Source of the DNA: Chloroflexota bacterium
GTDB taxonomy: Bacteria; Chloroflexota; Anaerolineae; Anaerolineales; Anaerolineaceae
DNA length: 9,733 bases
NCBI GenBank assembly: GCA_021796375.1
Contig: JAJYJF010000050.1
Location: 1 to 9,733 of the forward strand
Direction of reading: 5' to 3'
The translations under genes were made by a program, and so were the position numbers. Shown here piece by piece: positions 1 through 6,819 of the stretch. The notes beneath the pieces are model-generated. The model was given only the letters and a program-made list of their open reading frames with translations. It searched no databases and had not been told where the DNA came from. Within the stretch, counting starts at the first letter, position 1; each line of letters begins with the position of its first letter.

Positions 1-2
1 CC

Positions 3-1856
3 CTCCTGGGGGTGCGGCCGATCGCCTGGCAGGCCTTCCAGCTGCTGCTCACCCTGATCTCCGCCTGGGGCGTCTACTGGGTGACGCGCAGCCTGTGGCC
101 GCGGGCCGGCTGGCAGAGCGCCGCGGCGGCGCTGCTCTTCCTGGTCTACCCGGTCTTCACCGCGCACGCCATCTCGGTCACCTTCCACCAGCAGTGGCTG
201 CAGTACGCGCTGTTCCTGATCTCGCTGGGCCTGACGGTCCAGGCGGCGCGCGCCGCGGGCGCCCGGTCCCGGCTGTTCACCGGGCTGGCATTGCTGCTCT
301 CCGCGGTGCAGCTGACGGTGACCGAGTACTTCGCGCCGCTCGAGCTGCTGCGCCCGCTGGTGCTGTGGCTGGTGGCCCTGCAAACGGTGGAAGGACCGGC
401 CTGGCGCCGGCTGCGCGCCGCGCTGGTCCAGTACCTGCCCTACCTGGCGGTGGTCGTGATCTACGGCCTGTGGCGCGAGGTGTTCATGCGCCTGCCGGGG
501 CCCGACCCGTACCAGGCGACCATGCTGTCCGGGCTGGTCCACGCCCCGCTGAAGACAGCGGTCTCGCTGGCGCAGGTGGCCCTGCAAGACAGTGCCTATT
601 CGCTGGTCTCGGTCTGGGCGAAGATGGCAATCCTGGGGAAGGTCGACTCGCTGCGCTTCACCCCCTTCACGTGGGTGGCTTTCGCCGCCAGCCTGGCGGC
701 CGCCGGCCTGGCCTTCGTCTATCTCAACCGGGTGAGCCTGCCGGACCTATCCGGCGAGCCGGGCGAGCGGAGCTGGATCGGGCAGGCGCTGGTGCTGGGC
801 GCCGCGGCGTTCCTGCTCGGCTGCACCCCGGCCTGGATCACCGGCCGGGAGATTCTTTTCGACGCCCACTCCGACCGCTACGCCCTCCCGGCGATCTACG
901 GGGCCAGCCTGCTGTGGGTAGCTTTGATCAGCGCCGTGGGCCGGGTCCGCGGCGGGCGCTCCGCGCTGCTGGCGGTGCTCATCGGGCTGGGCGCCAACCA
1001 GCAGCTGCGCGCGGCCAACGACTACCGCTGGATCTGGGATTCCGAGCGCTCTTTCTACTGGGAGCTGGCCTGGCGGGCGCCCGGACTGCAGCTCGGCACC
1101 GCCCTGCTGACCTACCAGGAGGTATTCCCCAACCAGGGGCTGTTCTCCTCGAGCGCGGCGCTGAACCTGCTCTATCCCCAACCGACCCCCACCACAAGCC
1201 TGGGCTACTGGTGGTACACCCTCTCCCCGCGCTACCACGCCGGCCAGTTCAGCGAGCCGATCCAGCTTAACTTCCAGACCACTTTCCGCAGCCTGCACTT
1301 CGAGGGCGGCTCCCCCAATACGCTGCTCGTCCAGTTTGACCCTTCGTACGGGTCCTGCCTGTACGTGGTCACCCAGGCCGACCGGAACGATCCCAACCTG
1401 CCGCTGCTCGACCGGGAGATGGCCTCCCTCACCAACCTGAGCCTGATCCAACCCCAGCCCGCCAGCGGCTGGAAGCCGCCCGAGGCCATGTTTGGCCCCG
1501 AGCCCAGCCGCACCTCCTGGTGCTACTACTTCGAGAAAGCCGACCTGGCGCGCCAGTCCGGCGATTGGGCGCAGGTGGCGGCGCTGGGAGATCAGGCCCG
1601 CCGGAAAGGCTACTCCCCGCAGCAGAAGTCCGCGGCGGCCCAGGAGTGGCGGCCGTTCATCCAGGGCTACGCGGCGGTGGGCCGCTGGAAGGACGCAGCC
1701 GACCTGACCATCCAGCTGGGCCAGAAGGGCGGCGCCTTCAAGAGCGCGGCCTGCGAGATCTGGCAGCAGGCCGCCGGTGGAAAGGCGGCAGGCGCGGAGC
1801 TGGACGCCGCGAGCCGCCGGGTCAGCGGCGCGCTGGGCTGCGGCGCGGCGTATTGA
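3..1856 (+). CDS. Polytopic membrane protein with C-terminal TPR-like region (5' truncated by window edge)
   Basis: The frame is open to the left edge, so the GTG at 12 is only the first possible start and the true N-terminus lies outside. Counting from that GTG, the first ~330 residues hold about ten hydrophobic segments (for example near 8-28, 38-57, 62-80, 87-105, 139-155, 220-240, 256-275 and 291-310). A large non-membrane region of ~280 residues follows. Around 505-590 that region has helical, TPR-like character, with a YYFEKADLARQSGDW stretch and Gly/Ala-spaced helices. The layout resembles the GT-C/PMT-like integral membrane proteins common in environmental bacteria, but the N-terminal part that would carry a catalytic acidic motif is not in the window, so no function is assigned. 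It ends with TGA at 1854-1856, 63 bp before the next gene. Confidence 0.75.
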   Translation, partial: LLGVRPIAWQAFQLLLTLISAWGVYWVTRSLWPRAGWQSAAAALLFLVYPVFTAHAISVTFHQQWLQYALFLISLGLTVQAARAAGARSRLFTGLALLLSAVQLTVTEYFAPLELLRPLVLWLVALQTVEGPAWRRLRAALVQYLPYLAVVVIYGLWREVFMRLPGPDPYQATMLSGLVHAPLKTAVSLAQVALQDSAYSLVSVWAKMAILGKVDSLRFTPFTWVAFAASLAAAGLAFVYLNRVSLPDLSGEPGERSWIGQALVLGAAAFLLGCTPAWITGREILFDAHSDRYALPAIYGASLLWVALISAVGRVRGGRSALLAVLIGLGANQQLRAANDYRWIWDSERSFYWELAWRAPGLQLGTALLTYQEVFPNQGLFSSSAALNLLYPQPTPTTSLGYWWYTLSPRYHAGQFSEPIQLNFQTTFRSLHFEGGSPNTLLVQFDPSYGSCLYVVTQADRNDPNLPLLDREMASLTNLSLIQPQPASGWKPPEAMFGPEPSRTSWCYYFEKADLARQSGDWAQVAALGDQARRKGYSPQQKSAAAQEWRPFIQGYAAVGRWKDAADLTIQLGQKGGAFKSAACEIWQQAAGGKAAGAELDAASRRVSGALGCGAAY

Positions 1857-1903
1857 GCGCTCCCCCGGAATATTCGGGTTGTGCGGGATCGATCGACGGG
1901 ATC

Positions 1904-1913
1904 GAGAAGGGGA
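1904..1913 (+). promoter_or_regulatory. Ribosome binding site of the HD-domain gene
   Basis: GAGAAGGGGA lies 6-7 nt before the ATG at 1920. It favours that ATG over the in-frame GTG at 1881, which would add a 13-residue Arg-rich extension and has no comparable purine tract upstream. Confidence 0.55.
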
Positions 1914-1919
1914 CATCGT

Positions 1920-2486
1920 ATGGACGAAACCCAGCGTGAAGAGATTGCCCGGCTGACCGAGGAGTACGGCGGCGCCTGGGGCGTCTGCCACACCCGGCGC
2001 CTGCTCCACCTGATCGAGATCATCGGCGCCGGGCTCGACTACGACCGCGACGTCGTCTGGCTGGCAGCTCACCTGCACGATTGGGGAGGCTACGCGCCCT
2101 GGGCCCAGGAGGGGGTCGATCACGCCGTCCGGTCGCGGCAGGTCGCCGAGGCGTACCTGGCGGAGCACGGCTTTCCGCAGGCCACTTCCGGGCGCGTGCT
2201 GGACTGCGTCGCGTTTCACCACCAGGCCGGGGCAGACCGGCCTATCGAGGCGCTCCTGCTGAGAGACGCGGATGCGCTGGATTTTTTGGGGGTAGTCGGC
2301 GTCTTGCGGGATTTTTCGAAGAACCCGAAAGACATGCGCAAGGCTTGCGAGACCGCGCGGAAGCGGCGCGAAAAGCTGCCCGGCATCCTCTGCCTGGAAA
2401 AGTCGCGCAGCCTGGCCGCCGAACGGGTCGCGCAGATGGACGAGCTGCTGGCCAGCTTCGAGCGCGATACCTGGGGTAACTTCTAA
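1920..2486 (+). CDS. HD-domain phosphohydrolase family protein
   Basis: This is a 188-residue soluble protein. The metal-binding HD signature is visible in order: a His in the first helix (H24 or H30), H53-D54 in the stretch AAHLHDWGGY, H68 in the segment after it, H100-H101, and a late Asp in LLRDADALDF (D116/D118). Proteins of this compact type hydrolyse phosphate esters or nucleotides with a divalent metal; the substrate cannot be read from sequence. The length fits small single-domain HD proteins, and no signal peptide or membrane segment is seen. The ATG at 1920 is preferred over the upstream GTG because a purine-rich site sits at the right distance. It lies between the membrane protein and a small SpoIIAA-like gene on the same strand. 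Spacing of 63 and 34 bp allows co-transcription but does not prove it. Confidence 0.85.
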   Translation: MDETQREEIARLTEEYGGAWGVCHTRRLLHLIEIIGAGLDYDRDVVWLAAHLHDWGGYAPWAQEGVDHAVRSRQVAEAYLAEHGFPQATSGRVLDCVAFHHQAGADRPIEALLLRDADALDFLGVVGVLRDFSKNPKDMRKACETARKRREKLPGILCLEKSRSLAAERVAQMDELLASFERDTWGNF

Positions 2487-2520
2487 TCCCGATTCTCGAC
2501 TCACATCCCTGCGGTGCTCC

Positions 2521-2922
2521 ATGCGATCCAAAAAATCCCCCAGCGGGTCCATGTTCCCCTACTATTACAAAAACGGCGAGCTGTTCGGGGTGCACCTGGG
2601 CAGCTACGAAGACCGTGAAGACGATCTCATCGCCATGATGAAAGCCGAAGAGGCGTTCTTCCTGGGAGAGCACCTTTCGCTCGGGGTGTGGCTGGATCTC
2701 TACGAGGACCGCCTGACGGACCGGGTGCTCCACCAGCTGACCGGGATGATCTGCCGCATCCAGCCGCGGGTCACCCGCCTCGCCCTGGTCGGGGTTTCCT
2801 TCTGGGACCGGCGCAAGATCAACCGGCTGCTCAAGGAAGCCGGGGTGACCCCTCCTCTGCCCGTTCGCTTCTACTCCGACCCGGAAGAGGCGAAGACCTG
2901 GCTGGTGGGCAAGAGCCGCTAG
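2521..2922 (+). CDS. Small SpoIIAA/STAS-like protein of unknown role
   Basis: This 133-residue soluble protein has no signal peptide. The N-terminal part (PYYYKNGELFGVHLGSYED) is not recognised. The C-terminal ~70 residues read like the SpoIIAA-like/STAS-like fold: a hydrophobic strand (RLALVGVSFWDRRKINRLL), then a loop, then the ending VRFYSDPEEAKTWL, which resembles the 'RFFD..EEA..WL' ending of SpoIIAA-like proteins. The family call is tentative and no partner or reaction is implied. Neither possible start has a convincing Shine-Dalgarno site. ATG 2521 gives the longer form; ATG 2551, just before FPYYYKNG, would give 123 residues and may be the true start because the first ten residues are polar and low-information. 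It lies 34 bp after the HD gene and 46 bp before the radical SAM gene. Confidence 0.7.
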   Translation: MRSKKSPSGSMFPYYYKNGELFGVHLGSYEDREDDLIAMMKAEEAFFLGEHLSLGVWLDLYEDRLTDRVLHQLTGMICRIQPRVTRLALVGVSFWDRRKINRLLKEAGVTPPLPVRFYSDPEEAKTWLVGKSR

Positions 2923-2939
2923 CCGGAAAACCAGGGGGT

Positions 2940-2945
2940 TATAAT
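2940..2945 (+). promoter_or_regulatory. Possible -10 box for the radical SAM gene
   Basis: A perfect TATAAT lies 23 bp before the ATG at 2969, in the short gap after the preceding stop codon. It would give a leader of about 17 nt that includes the ribosome binding site. No TTGACA-like -35 is found 16-18 bp upstream, so this is only suggestive. Confidence 0.35.
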
Positions 2946-2958
2946 CATCAGACGGAGT

Positions 2959-2966
2959 GAGGTGGA
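2959..2966 (+). promoter_or_regulatory. Ribosome binding site of amrS
   Basis: GAGGTGGA directly precedes the ATG at 2969. It supports that start over the in-frame GTG at 2957, which lies upstream of and overlaps this purine tract. Confidence 0.5.
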
Positions 2967-2968
2967 GT

Positions 2969-4033
2969 ATGTCCAAACTTGCTGAGCAGCTGGACCAGAT
3001 GACCCGCCCCGCCGAGACGCTGGTGGAAAAGCTCCCGGGCGGCGCGGTGCGCTGCCTGGCCTGCGGCCACCGCTGCCTAATCAAGCCCGGGCGGCGGGGG
3101 ATCTGCCAGGTGCGCTACAACGAGGACGGCGTCTTGAAAGCGCCCTGGGGGTACGTGGCCGCGCTGAACGTCGACCCGATCGAAAAGAAGCCCTTCTTCC
3201 ACGTGCTTCCCGGGCAGGACGTGCTCACCTTCGGCATGCTCGGCTGCGACTTCCACTGCGGCTACTGCCAGAACTGGTTCACCTCCCAGACCCTGCGCGA
3301 CCCGGCCAGCGAGGAGTCGCTGGGCCTGGCCCGCCGGGCGAGCCCGGAGCAGCTGGTGGCGGCCGCCCTGCGCAGCGGGGCAAAGCTGGTGGCTTCCTCC
3401 TACAACGAACCGCTGATCACCAGCGAGTGGGCGGTGGACGTGTTCAGGCTGGCAGCCCAGGCCGGGCTGCAGTGCGCCTTCGTCTCCAACGGCAATGCCA
3501 CCGTGGAAGCGCTGGACTACCTGCGCCCGCACCTGGCCGCCTACAAGGTGGACCTGAAGACGATGCAGGATAAGCAGTACCGCAAGCTGGGCGGGGTGCT
3601 GCAGCACGTGCTGGATACCATCCAGCGCGCCCACGCCCTGGGCCTGTGGGTGGAGGTGGTGACCCTGCTCGTGCCGGGCTTCAACGACAGCGTGGAAGAG
3701 CTGTGGGAAGCGGCGCGCTTCATCGCCTCCGTCTCCGCGGATATCCCCTGGCACGTGACCGCCTTCCACCCGGATTACAAGATGACCGGCCCCGACCCCA
3801 CCCCGGTCAAGGGGCTGCAGCAGGCCGCCGAGATCGGCCAGGAGGCCGGGCTGCATTACGTCTACGCGGGGAACTTAAGCGGCCGGGTGGGCAGCCTGGA
3901 GGATACCCACTGCCCGCAGTGCGGCACGCGGCTGGTCCAGCGCCGCGGCTTCACCCTGCTCGATTACCAGATCACCGCCCAGGGGACCTGTCCGAAATGC
4001 GCGGCCAGGATCCCGGGGATCTGGGCCGGCTAA
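2969..4033 (+). CDS. amrS: AmmeMemoRadiSam system radical SAM enzyme (AmrS-type)
   Basis: This 354-residue cytoplasmic protein starts at the ATG with a good ribosome binding site. An N-terminal Cys-rich segment (C29, C32, C36, C46; CLACGHRC and GRRGICQVR) is followed by the radical SAM cluster motif CDFHCGYCQN (C93, C97, C100). This CxxxCxxCQN arrangement, with the upstream GICQVR, is characteristic of AmrS proteins (pyruvate formate-lyase-activase-like group). NEPLITSEW, VSNGNATVEALDYL and AYKVDLK are typical of the barrel. The C-terminus carries two CPxC pairs (C315/C318 and C341/C344), likely a zinc- or iron-binding extension. The usual partners AMMECR1 and Memo are not next to it, although a fused or distant copy cannot be excluded. 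The substrate in this organism cannot be stated. It ends 4 bp from the convergent holA stop. Confidence 0.9.
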   Translation: MSKLAEQLDQMTRPAETLVEKLPGGAVRCLACGHRCLIKPGRRGICQVRYNEDGVLKAPWGYVAALNVDPIEKKPFFHVLPGQDVLTFGMLGCDFHCGYCQNWFTSQTLRDPASEESLGLARRASPEQLVAAALRSGAKLVASSYNEPLITSEWAVDVFRLAAQAGLQCAFVSNGNATVEALDYLRPHLAAYKVDLKTMQDKQYRKLGGVLQHVLDTIQRAHALGLWVEVVTLLVPGFNDSVEELWEAARFIASVSADIPWHVTAFHPDYKMTGPDPTPVKGLQQAAEIGQEAGLHYVYAGNLSGRVGSLEDTHCPQCGTRLVQRRGFTLLDYQITAQGTCPKCAARIPGIWAG

Positions 4034-4037
4034 CCGC

Positions 4038-5087
4038 TCACTTTCTTTCCCCCACCAAATCCGCGATAAACACGTCCATGGCCACGGATGGGTCCATCTG
4101 GCTGGTTTTGAAGGATTCGTCCAGGGCCAGCAGGCGGCGGTAAATCTCCTCCAGCCCTTCCGGGGAGAACCGCCGGGCCTGTTCAACGATCTTTCCGGCC
4201 ACGAATGAAGAGGCGGGCATCTTGATCGGGTCGCCCTTCAGGTTCTCGATCACCTCTTTGGTCCCCCCGCCCGCGTCGAGGATCTCGCGCGCCAGGAGCA
4301 AGAAGCGGAACTGGCGGGTGATCATGGCGAAGATCGACAGCCAGTCCTGCTCCTCGAGCAAGACGTGCAGGCGGCGGGAGGCCTCCTGGCCGTCCCGGGC
4401 GCCCAGCGCGTCGACCAGGGCGAAGATATCCGGCTGGTTGACGCGGGCGGTCAGCAGCTGCACGTCCGCTCGCTCGACCGGCCGGGCGCGGTTGACGTAG
4501 AGGAGGGCTTTGTCGATCTCCAGCGCCGCCACGCGCGGATCCGCGCCCACCAGGTCCACCAGCTCGGCGGCCGCCTGGGGCGCGAACTCTCCCCCCATCG
4601 ATTCGGCGGTCTTGCGCACCCAGCGCTGCATCTCCGGCCCGTTCGGGACGGGGAAAACCTTGACCAGGGCTTTGCCCCCCGCCTCCCGCGCCCAGGCCAG
4701 CAGCCAGTGCCTGGCCGGCAGCAACTCCCAATCTCCGCGGCGGATCTGGTCTTCCACGACCAGCACCAGGGCGGTGGTGGGCGGCAGCCCCTCCAGCAGC
4801 GCCTGGAACTGGGCCTGGTAGCGGGCGTGCTCGGCTTTCTTCTCGGCGTCCGGCTGGCGGGCAAACGGGTGCGCCAGGACGACGACCCGCCGGTCGGCCA
4901 GGAAGGGGATGGAGGCGGTGGCGGTGCGGATCTCGTTGTCGCTGGCGCTGCGCCCGTCCAGCCGGGTGAAATTCAGATCGGCGGTGGTCGGGTCGCCCAG
5001 CCTGGCGTACATGGCGGCGACGTACTGCGCGATGGCATACTCGTCGTCGCCGTGCAGGATGTAGACCACCGGTTTCTCGTCAGGCAA
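4038..5087 (-). CDS. holA: DNA polymerase III delta subunit
   Basis: The product, about 349 residues, is the clamp-loader delta subunit, which opens the beta sliding clamp during replication. Family features seen are the N-terminal VVYILHGDDEYAIAQY strand/helix, a Walker-like region degenerate as expected for delta, the middle AALEIDKALLYV helix, the QFRFLLLAREIL helix of the C-terminal domain, and the ending RRFSPEGLEEIYRRLLALDESFKTS. The frame is open back to an ATG at 5225, but those extra 46 residues are Pro/Arg/Ala-rich and have no family character. A TTG at 5087-5085 gives the expected length and start and has an AGGAG 7 nt upstream, so I choose it. The gene is convergent with amrS (4 bp between stops) and divergent from the cytochrome operon. 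Confidence 0.9.
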   Translation of the reverse strand: MPDEKPVVYILHGDDEYAIAQYVAAMYARLGDPTTADLNFTRLDGRSASDNEIRTATASIPFLADRRVVVLAHPFARQPDAEKKAEHARYQAQFQALLEGLPPTTALVLVVEDQIRRGDWELLPARHWLLAWAREAGGKALVKVFPVPNGPEMQRWVRKTAESMGGEFAPQAAAELVDLVGADPRVAALEIDKALLYVNRARPVERADVQLLTARVNQPDIFALVDALGARDGQEASRRLHVLLEEQDWLSIFAMITRQFRFLLLAREILDAGGGTKEVIENLKGDPIKMPASSFVAGKIVEQARRFSPEGLEEIYRRLLALDESFKTSQMDPSVAMDVFIADLVGERK

Positions 5088-5094
5088 AGCAGCG

Positions 5095-5099
5095 CTCCT
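5095..5099 (-). promoter_or_regulatory. Ribosome binding site deciding a TTG start for holA
   Basis: On the minus strand this reads AGGAG, 7 nt before the TTG at 5087-5085. It is the only clear Shine-Dalgarno match near the conserved N-terminus, and it supports the non-ATG start. Confidence 0.55.
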
Positions 5100-5299
5100 G
5101 TTGTGGGGCTGGCTCCGCGGCCCTTCCCGCCCCGGGTGCACCGCCGGCATGGAGGCGGGCGCTGGCGGGGTCCTCCGCTCCGGGCGGAGCGGCGCAGCTC
5201 CCGGGGGTCGGGCGCGAAGATTCATCCATCGGGTCCATTAAACCACATCTGCCGGGGGAGTTTGCCCGCTAAATCCAGCTCTTCTGGCCCTGCTCAGAA

Positions 5300-5315
5300 A
5301 GTGACGTATGTCACA
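5300..5315. promoter_or_regulatory. CRP/FNR-family type operator (AGTGACGTATGTCACA)
   Basis: The 16-mer has perfect 5-bp arms GTGAC and GTCAC separated by 4 nt. Read as GTGA-N6-TCAC it differs from the CRP consensus TGTGA-N6-TCACA only in the first base. It is centred near 5307.5, about 54-60 bp upstream of the TATAAT at 5361, which is roughly where a class I activator site would sit. The actual regulator (CRP, FNR-like, HcpR-like or other) cannot be told from the site alone. Confidence 0.55.
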
Positions 5316-5330
5316 CAATTAACAGTGACA
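5309..5330. repeat. Second inverted repeat sharing a half-site, TGTCAC-N10-GTGACA
   Basis: TGTCAC (5309-5314), which overlaps the right arm of the 5300-5315 palindrome, is repeated in inverted form as GTGACA at 5325-5330. This makes three GTGAC-type half-sites within 30 bp of an AT-rich promoter. It may be an accessory binding site or a second, alternative dimer arrangement. Confidence 0.4.
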
Positions 5331-5360
5331 ATATAAATAAAATGCACAGAATAATGGTTG

Positions 5361-5366
5361 TATAAT
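5361..5366 (+). promoter_or_regulatory. Probable -10 box of the cytochrome/YeeE/molybdoenzyme operon
   Basis: A perfect TATAAT lies 59 bp before the GTG start in an AT-rich stretch. The -35 region 16-18 bp upstream is only A/T (TAAAAT) with no TTGACA likeness, as expected for an activator-dependent promoter. An alternative -10, TATAAA at 5332-5337, has a 4/6 -35 match (GTCACA, 5310-5315) at 16 bp. In that case the palindrome would overlap the -35 and act as a repressor site. Confidence 0.45.
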
Positions 5367-5413
5367 CTTTTTGGTTGTGAACTATTTTACAAGCGGCTAA
5401 TCCTCGTTTGCAT

Positions 5414-5422
5414 AAGGAGTGA
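5414..5422 (+). promoter_or_regulatory. Ribosome binding site for a GTG start
   Basis: AAGGAGTGA ends 3 nt before the GTG at 5426, placing AAGGAG 6 nt upstream. The nearby ATG at 5422 is in another frame that encodes no cytochrome motifs, so GTG is the start. Confidence 0.6.
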
Positions 5423-5425
5423 TGC

Positions 5426-6268
5426 GTGCCACAGAGAAGGTATTTCCTCCTGTTGTCCATTCTCGGGTCCATGCTGCTGGTCGCCTCTGGCATCTGGCTG
5501 GCAACTGCCCACCCGGTCAGCGCTCAGTGCGGTTCAGGGGTATCCTCGTGCAAGAACTGCCACGAAGTGCAGGGGAAAAAGCCGGTCAACAACGACGGTA
5601 CCCCGTGGCATCAATCCCATGCCTTCGGTGATTTTTGCAACGTCTGCCACGGGGGAAACAGCCAGTCCATGGACAAGACCGCGGCGCACACCGGCCTGGT
5701 CCCGCCGCTATCAGACGTTAAAGCCTCCTGCCAGCAGTGTCACGCCAACGATCTGATGGCCCGCGCGCAAGTTTACGCCACCAAGCTGGGGGTCACCCTG
5801 GGCAGCGGCTCTTCCACTCAAGCCACCAGCGCCCCCGCCCAAACCACGACACCCGCGGCGGCTGCGGCGGCCCCGGCCCCGGTCGCGGGGAGCGCGGTGA
5901 CGACGACCAGCCTGGCGGTGAACGACCCCAACCTGGTGGATTATACCCGGAACTACGACCAGATTGTCCTGGGCGAGAAGCCAACCAATTGGGGAAACGT
6001 CATCCTGCTCGTCGTGATCGGGATCGTCGGCGTGGGGGGAGGCGGTTTCGTCGCCGCCAACGAGAAATGGGTCAAGTTTTCCTTTGGGGACACAAAAAAG
6101 GTGGGGGACGAGTATCCGAGCGAGGTCGTGGACATGCTGCCCGATCTCACCAAGCTCAACCCGCGGACGCGTAAATCGATGAAAAAGATCCTGGACAAGC
6201 CAGAAAAAACGGAAAAAGTACTCGGCCTGATCGACGAGATCGTCTCGGACGAGAAAAGCGAGGAATGA
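5426..6268 (+). CDS. Exported, membrane-anchored tri-haem cytochrome c
   Basis: This 280-residue protein starts with GTG. Residues 1-33 form a signal sequence (basic PQRRY, hydrophobic core, then HPVSA before Q34). Three CxxCH haem-attachment motifs follow: CKNCH (42-46), CNVCH (71-75) and CQQCH (102-106). Additional His residues H62, H65 and H88 could be distal ligands, so bis-His haems are plausible. Next come a Thr/Ala/Pro-rich linker (about 127-165), one transmembrane helix (about 191-212) and a charged C-terminal tail of ~65 residues, presumably cytoplasmic, with no haem motif. The predicted topology puts the haems outside the membrane, where they could pass electrons to or from the Tat-exported molybdoenzyme encoded downstream. 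It is the first gene of the operon; its TGA lies 4 bp before the next ATG, which suggests translational coupling. The exact cytochrome family is not recognised. Confidence 0.85.
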   Translation: MPQRRYFLLLSILGSMLLVASGIWLATAHPVSAQCGSGVSSCKNCHEVQGKKPVNNDGTPWHQSHAFGDFCNVCHGGNSQSMDKTAAHTGLVPPLSDVKASCQQCHANDLMARAQVYATKLGVTLGSGSSTQATSAPAQTTTPAAAAAAPAPVAGSAVTTTSLAVNDPNLVDYTRNYDQIVLGEKPTNWGNVILLVVIGIVGVGGGGFVAANEKWVKFSFGDTKKVGDEYPSEVVDMLPDLTKLNPRTRKSMKKILDKPEKTEKVLGLIDEIVSDEKSEE

Positions 6269-6272
6269 GGAT

Positions 6273-6818
6273 ATGAAATTCATTCTCAGTTACATTCGCA
6301 AGGAAACCTGGTCTCCTTACGCGGCCGGCGTCTTGCTCGGGGTGGTATCCATCCTGACGGTCTGGCTAAACAAGAGCCTGCTGGGAGCCTCGGGCGCGTT
6401 TGAGAACCTTGCCGGGATGATTGGCAAAGCCGTATCGCCGGCGGCCTTTAACATCCTGTATTTCAACTTTGTCATGCCCCCCGGAATCACCTCCGGCGTC
6501 ATCCTGGTGATCGGGATTTTCTTTGGGGGGATGATCGGCGCGGCCACCAGCAAAACCCTCAAGTGGGGGAAGAAAGATGCCTTGAACAGCGACTTGCAGT
6601 GGAAGCGCATTTTTGGCCCTCAGGTCTGGAAACGCTGGGTGCTGGCTTTCGTGGGCGCGATCATCCTGGAATACGGCGCCGGGATCGCCGGAGGCTGCAC
6701 CAGCGGGCTGGCAATTTCTGGCGGGATGCTGCTCGCGCCGGCCGCTTTCCTGTTTATCGCCGGGATGTTCGCTTCCGGTATCGTCATAGCCTGGTTAATC
6801 TACCGCAGGAGTTACTGA
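6273..6818 (+). CDS. YeeE/YedE-type sulfur transporter, first half
   Basis: This is a 181-residue, strongly hydrophobic inner-membrane protein with about four to five transmembrane helices (near 15-35, 71-91, 121-141, 151-176). The family motif YGAGIAGGCTSGLAISGG carries a conserved Cys (C142). Bacterial YeeE/YedE proteins include the thiosulfate importer TsuA, in which membrane-embedded cysteines guide the anion; single-chain members have about 350-400 residues. Here the protein is about half that length and the next gene supplies the other half, so the two are probably subunits of one transporter. The ribosome binding site (GAGGAATGAGGA) overlaps the stop of the cytochrome gene. The gene ends with TGA at 6816-6818, directly followed by the ATG of the second half. 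Transport of thiosulfate or another sulfur species is inferred from the family and the operon. Confidence 0.85.
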   Translation: MKFILSYIRKETWSPYAAGVLLGVVSILTVWLNKSLLGASGAFENLAGMIGKAVSPAAFNILYFNFVMPPGITSGVILVIGIFFGGMIGAATSKTLKWGKKDALNSDLQWKRIFGPQVWKRWVLAFVGAIILEYGAGIAGGCTSGLAISGGMLLAPAAFLFIAGMFASGIVIAWLIYRRSY

Positions 6819-6819
6819 G

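Larger units (their letters stand above)
5088..5425. other. Divergent intergenic region between holA and the cytochrome operon
   Basis: This 338-bp region has two parts. Bases 5088-5265 are GC-rich, form the presumed holA leader, and stay open in the holA frame without family-like sequence. Bases 5266-5425 are AT-rich and hold the control signals of the rightward operon: a GTGAC/GTCAC palindrome, a third half-site, a TATAAT and the ribosome binding site. A weak minus-strand -10 candidate for holA (TTTAAT, plus-strand 5237-5242) has no -35. No RNA gene or further reading frame is supported. Confidence 0.6.

Noticed and set aside
747..2552. Long minus-strand open frame (about 600 codons) antisense to the membrane protein and HD gene
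   Set aside because: Its translation is Gly/Ala/Arg/Val-rich without domains. It overlaps two convincing plus-strand genes and is a typical by-product of high GC third positions.
4034..4037. Terminator between the convergent amrS and holA genes
   Set aside because: Only 4 bp separate the stops and no GC hairpin with a T-run is visible around them.
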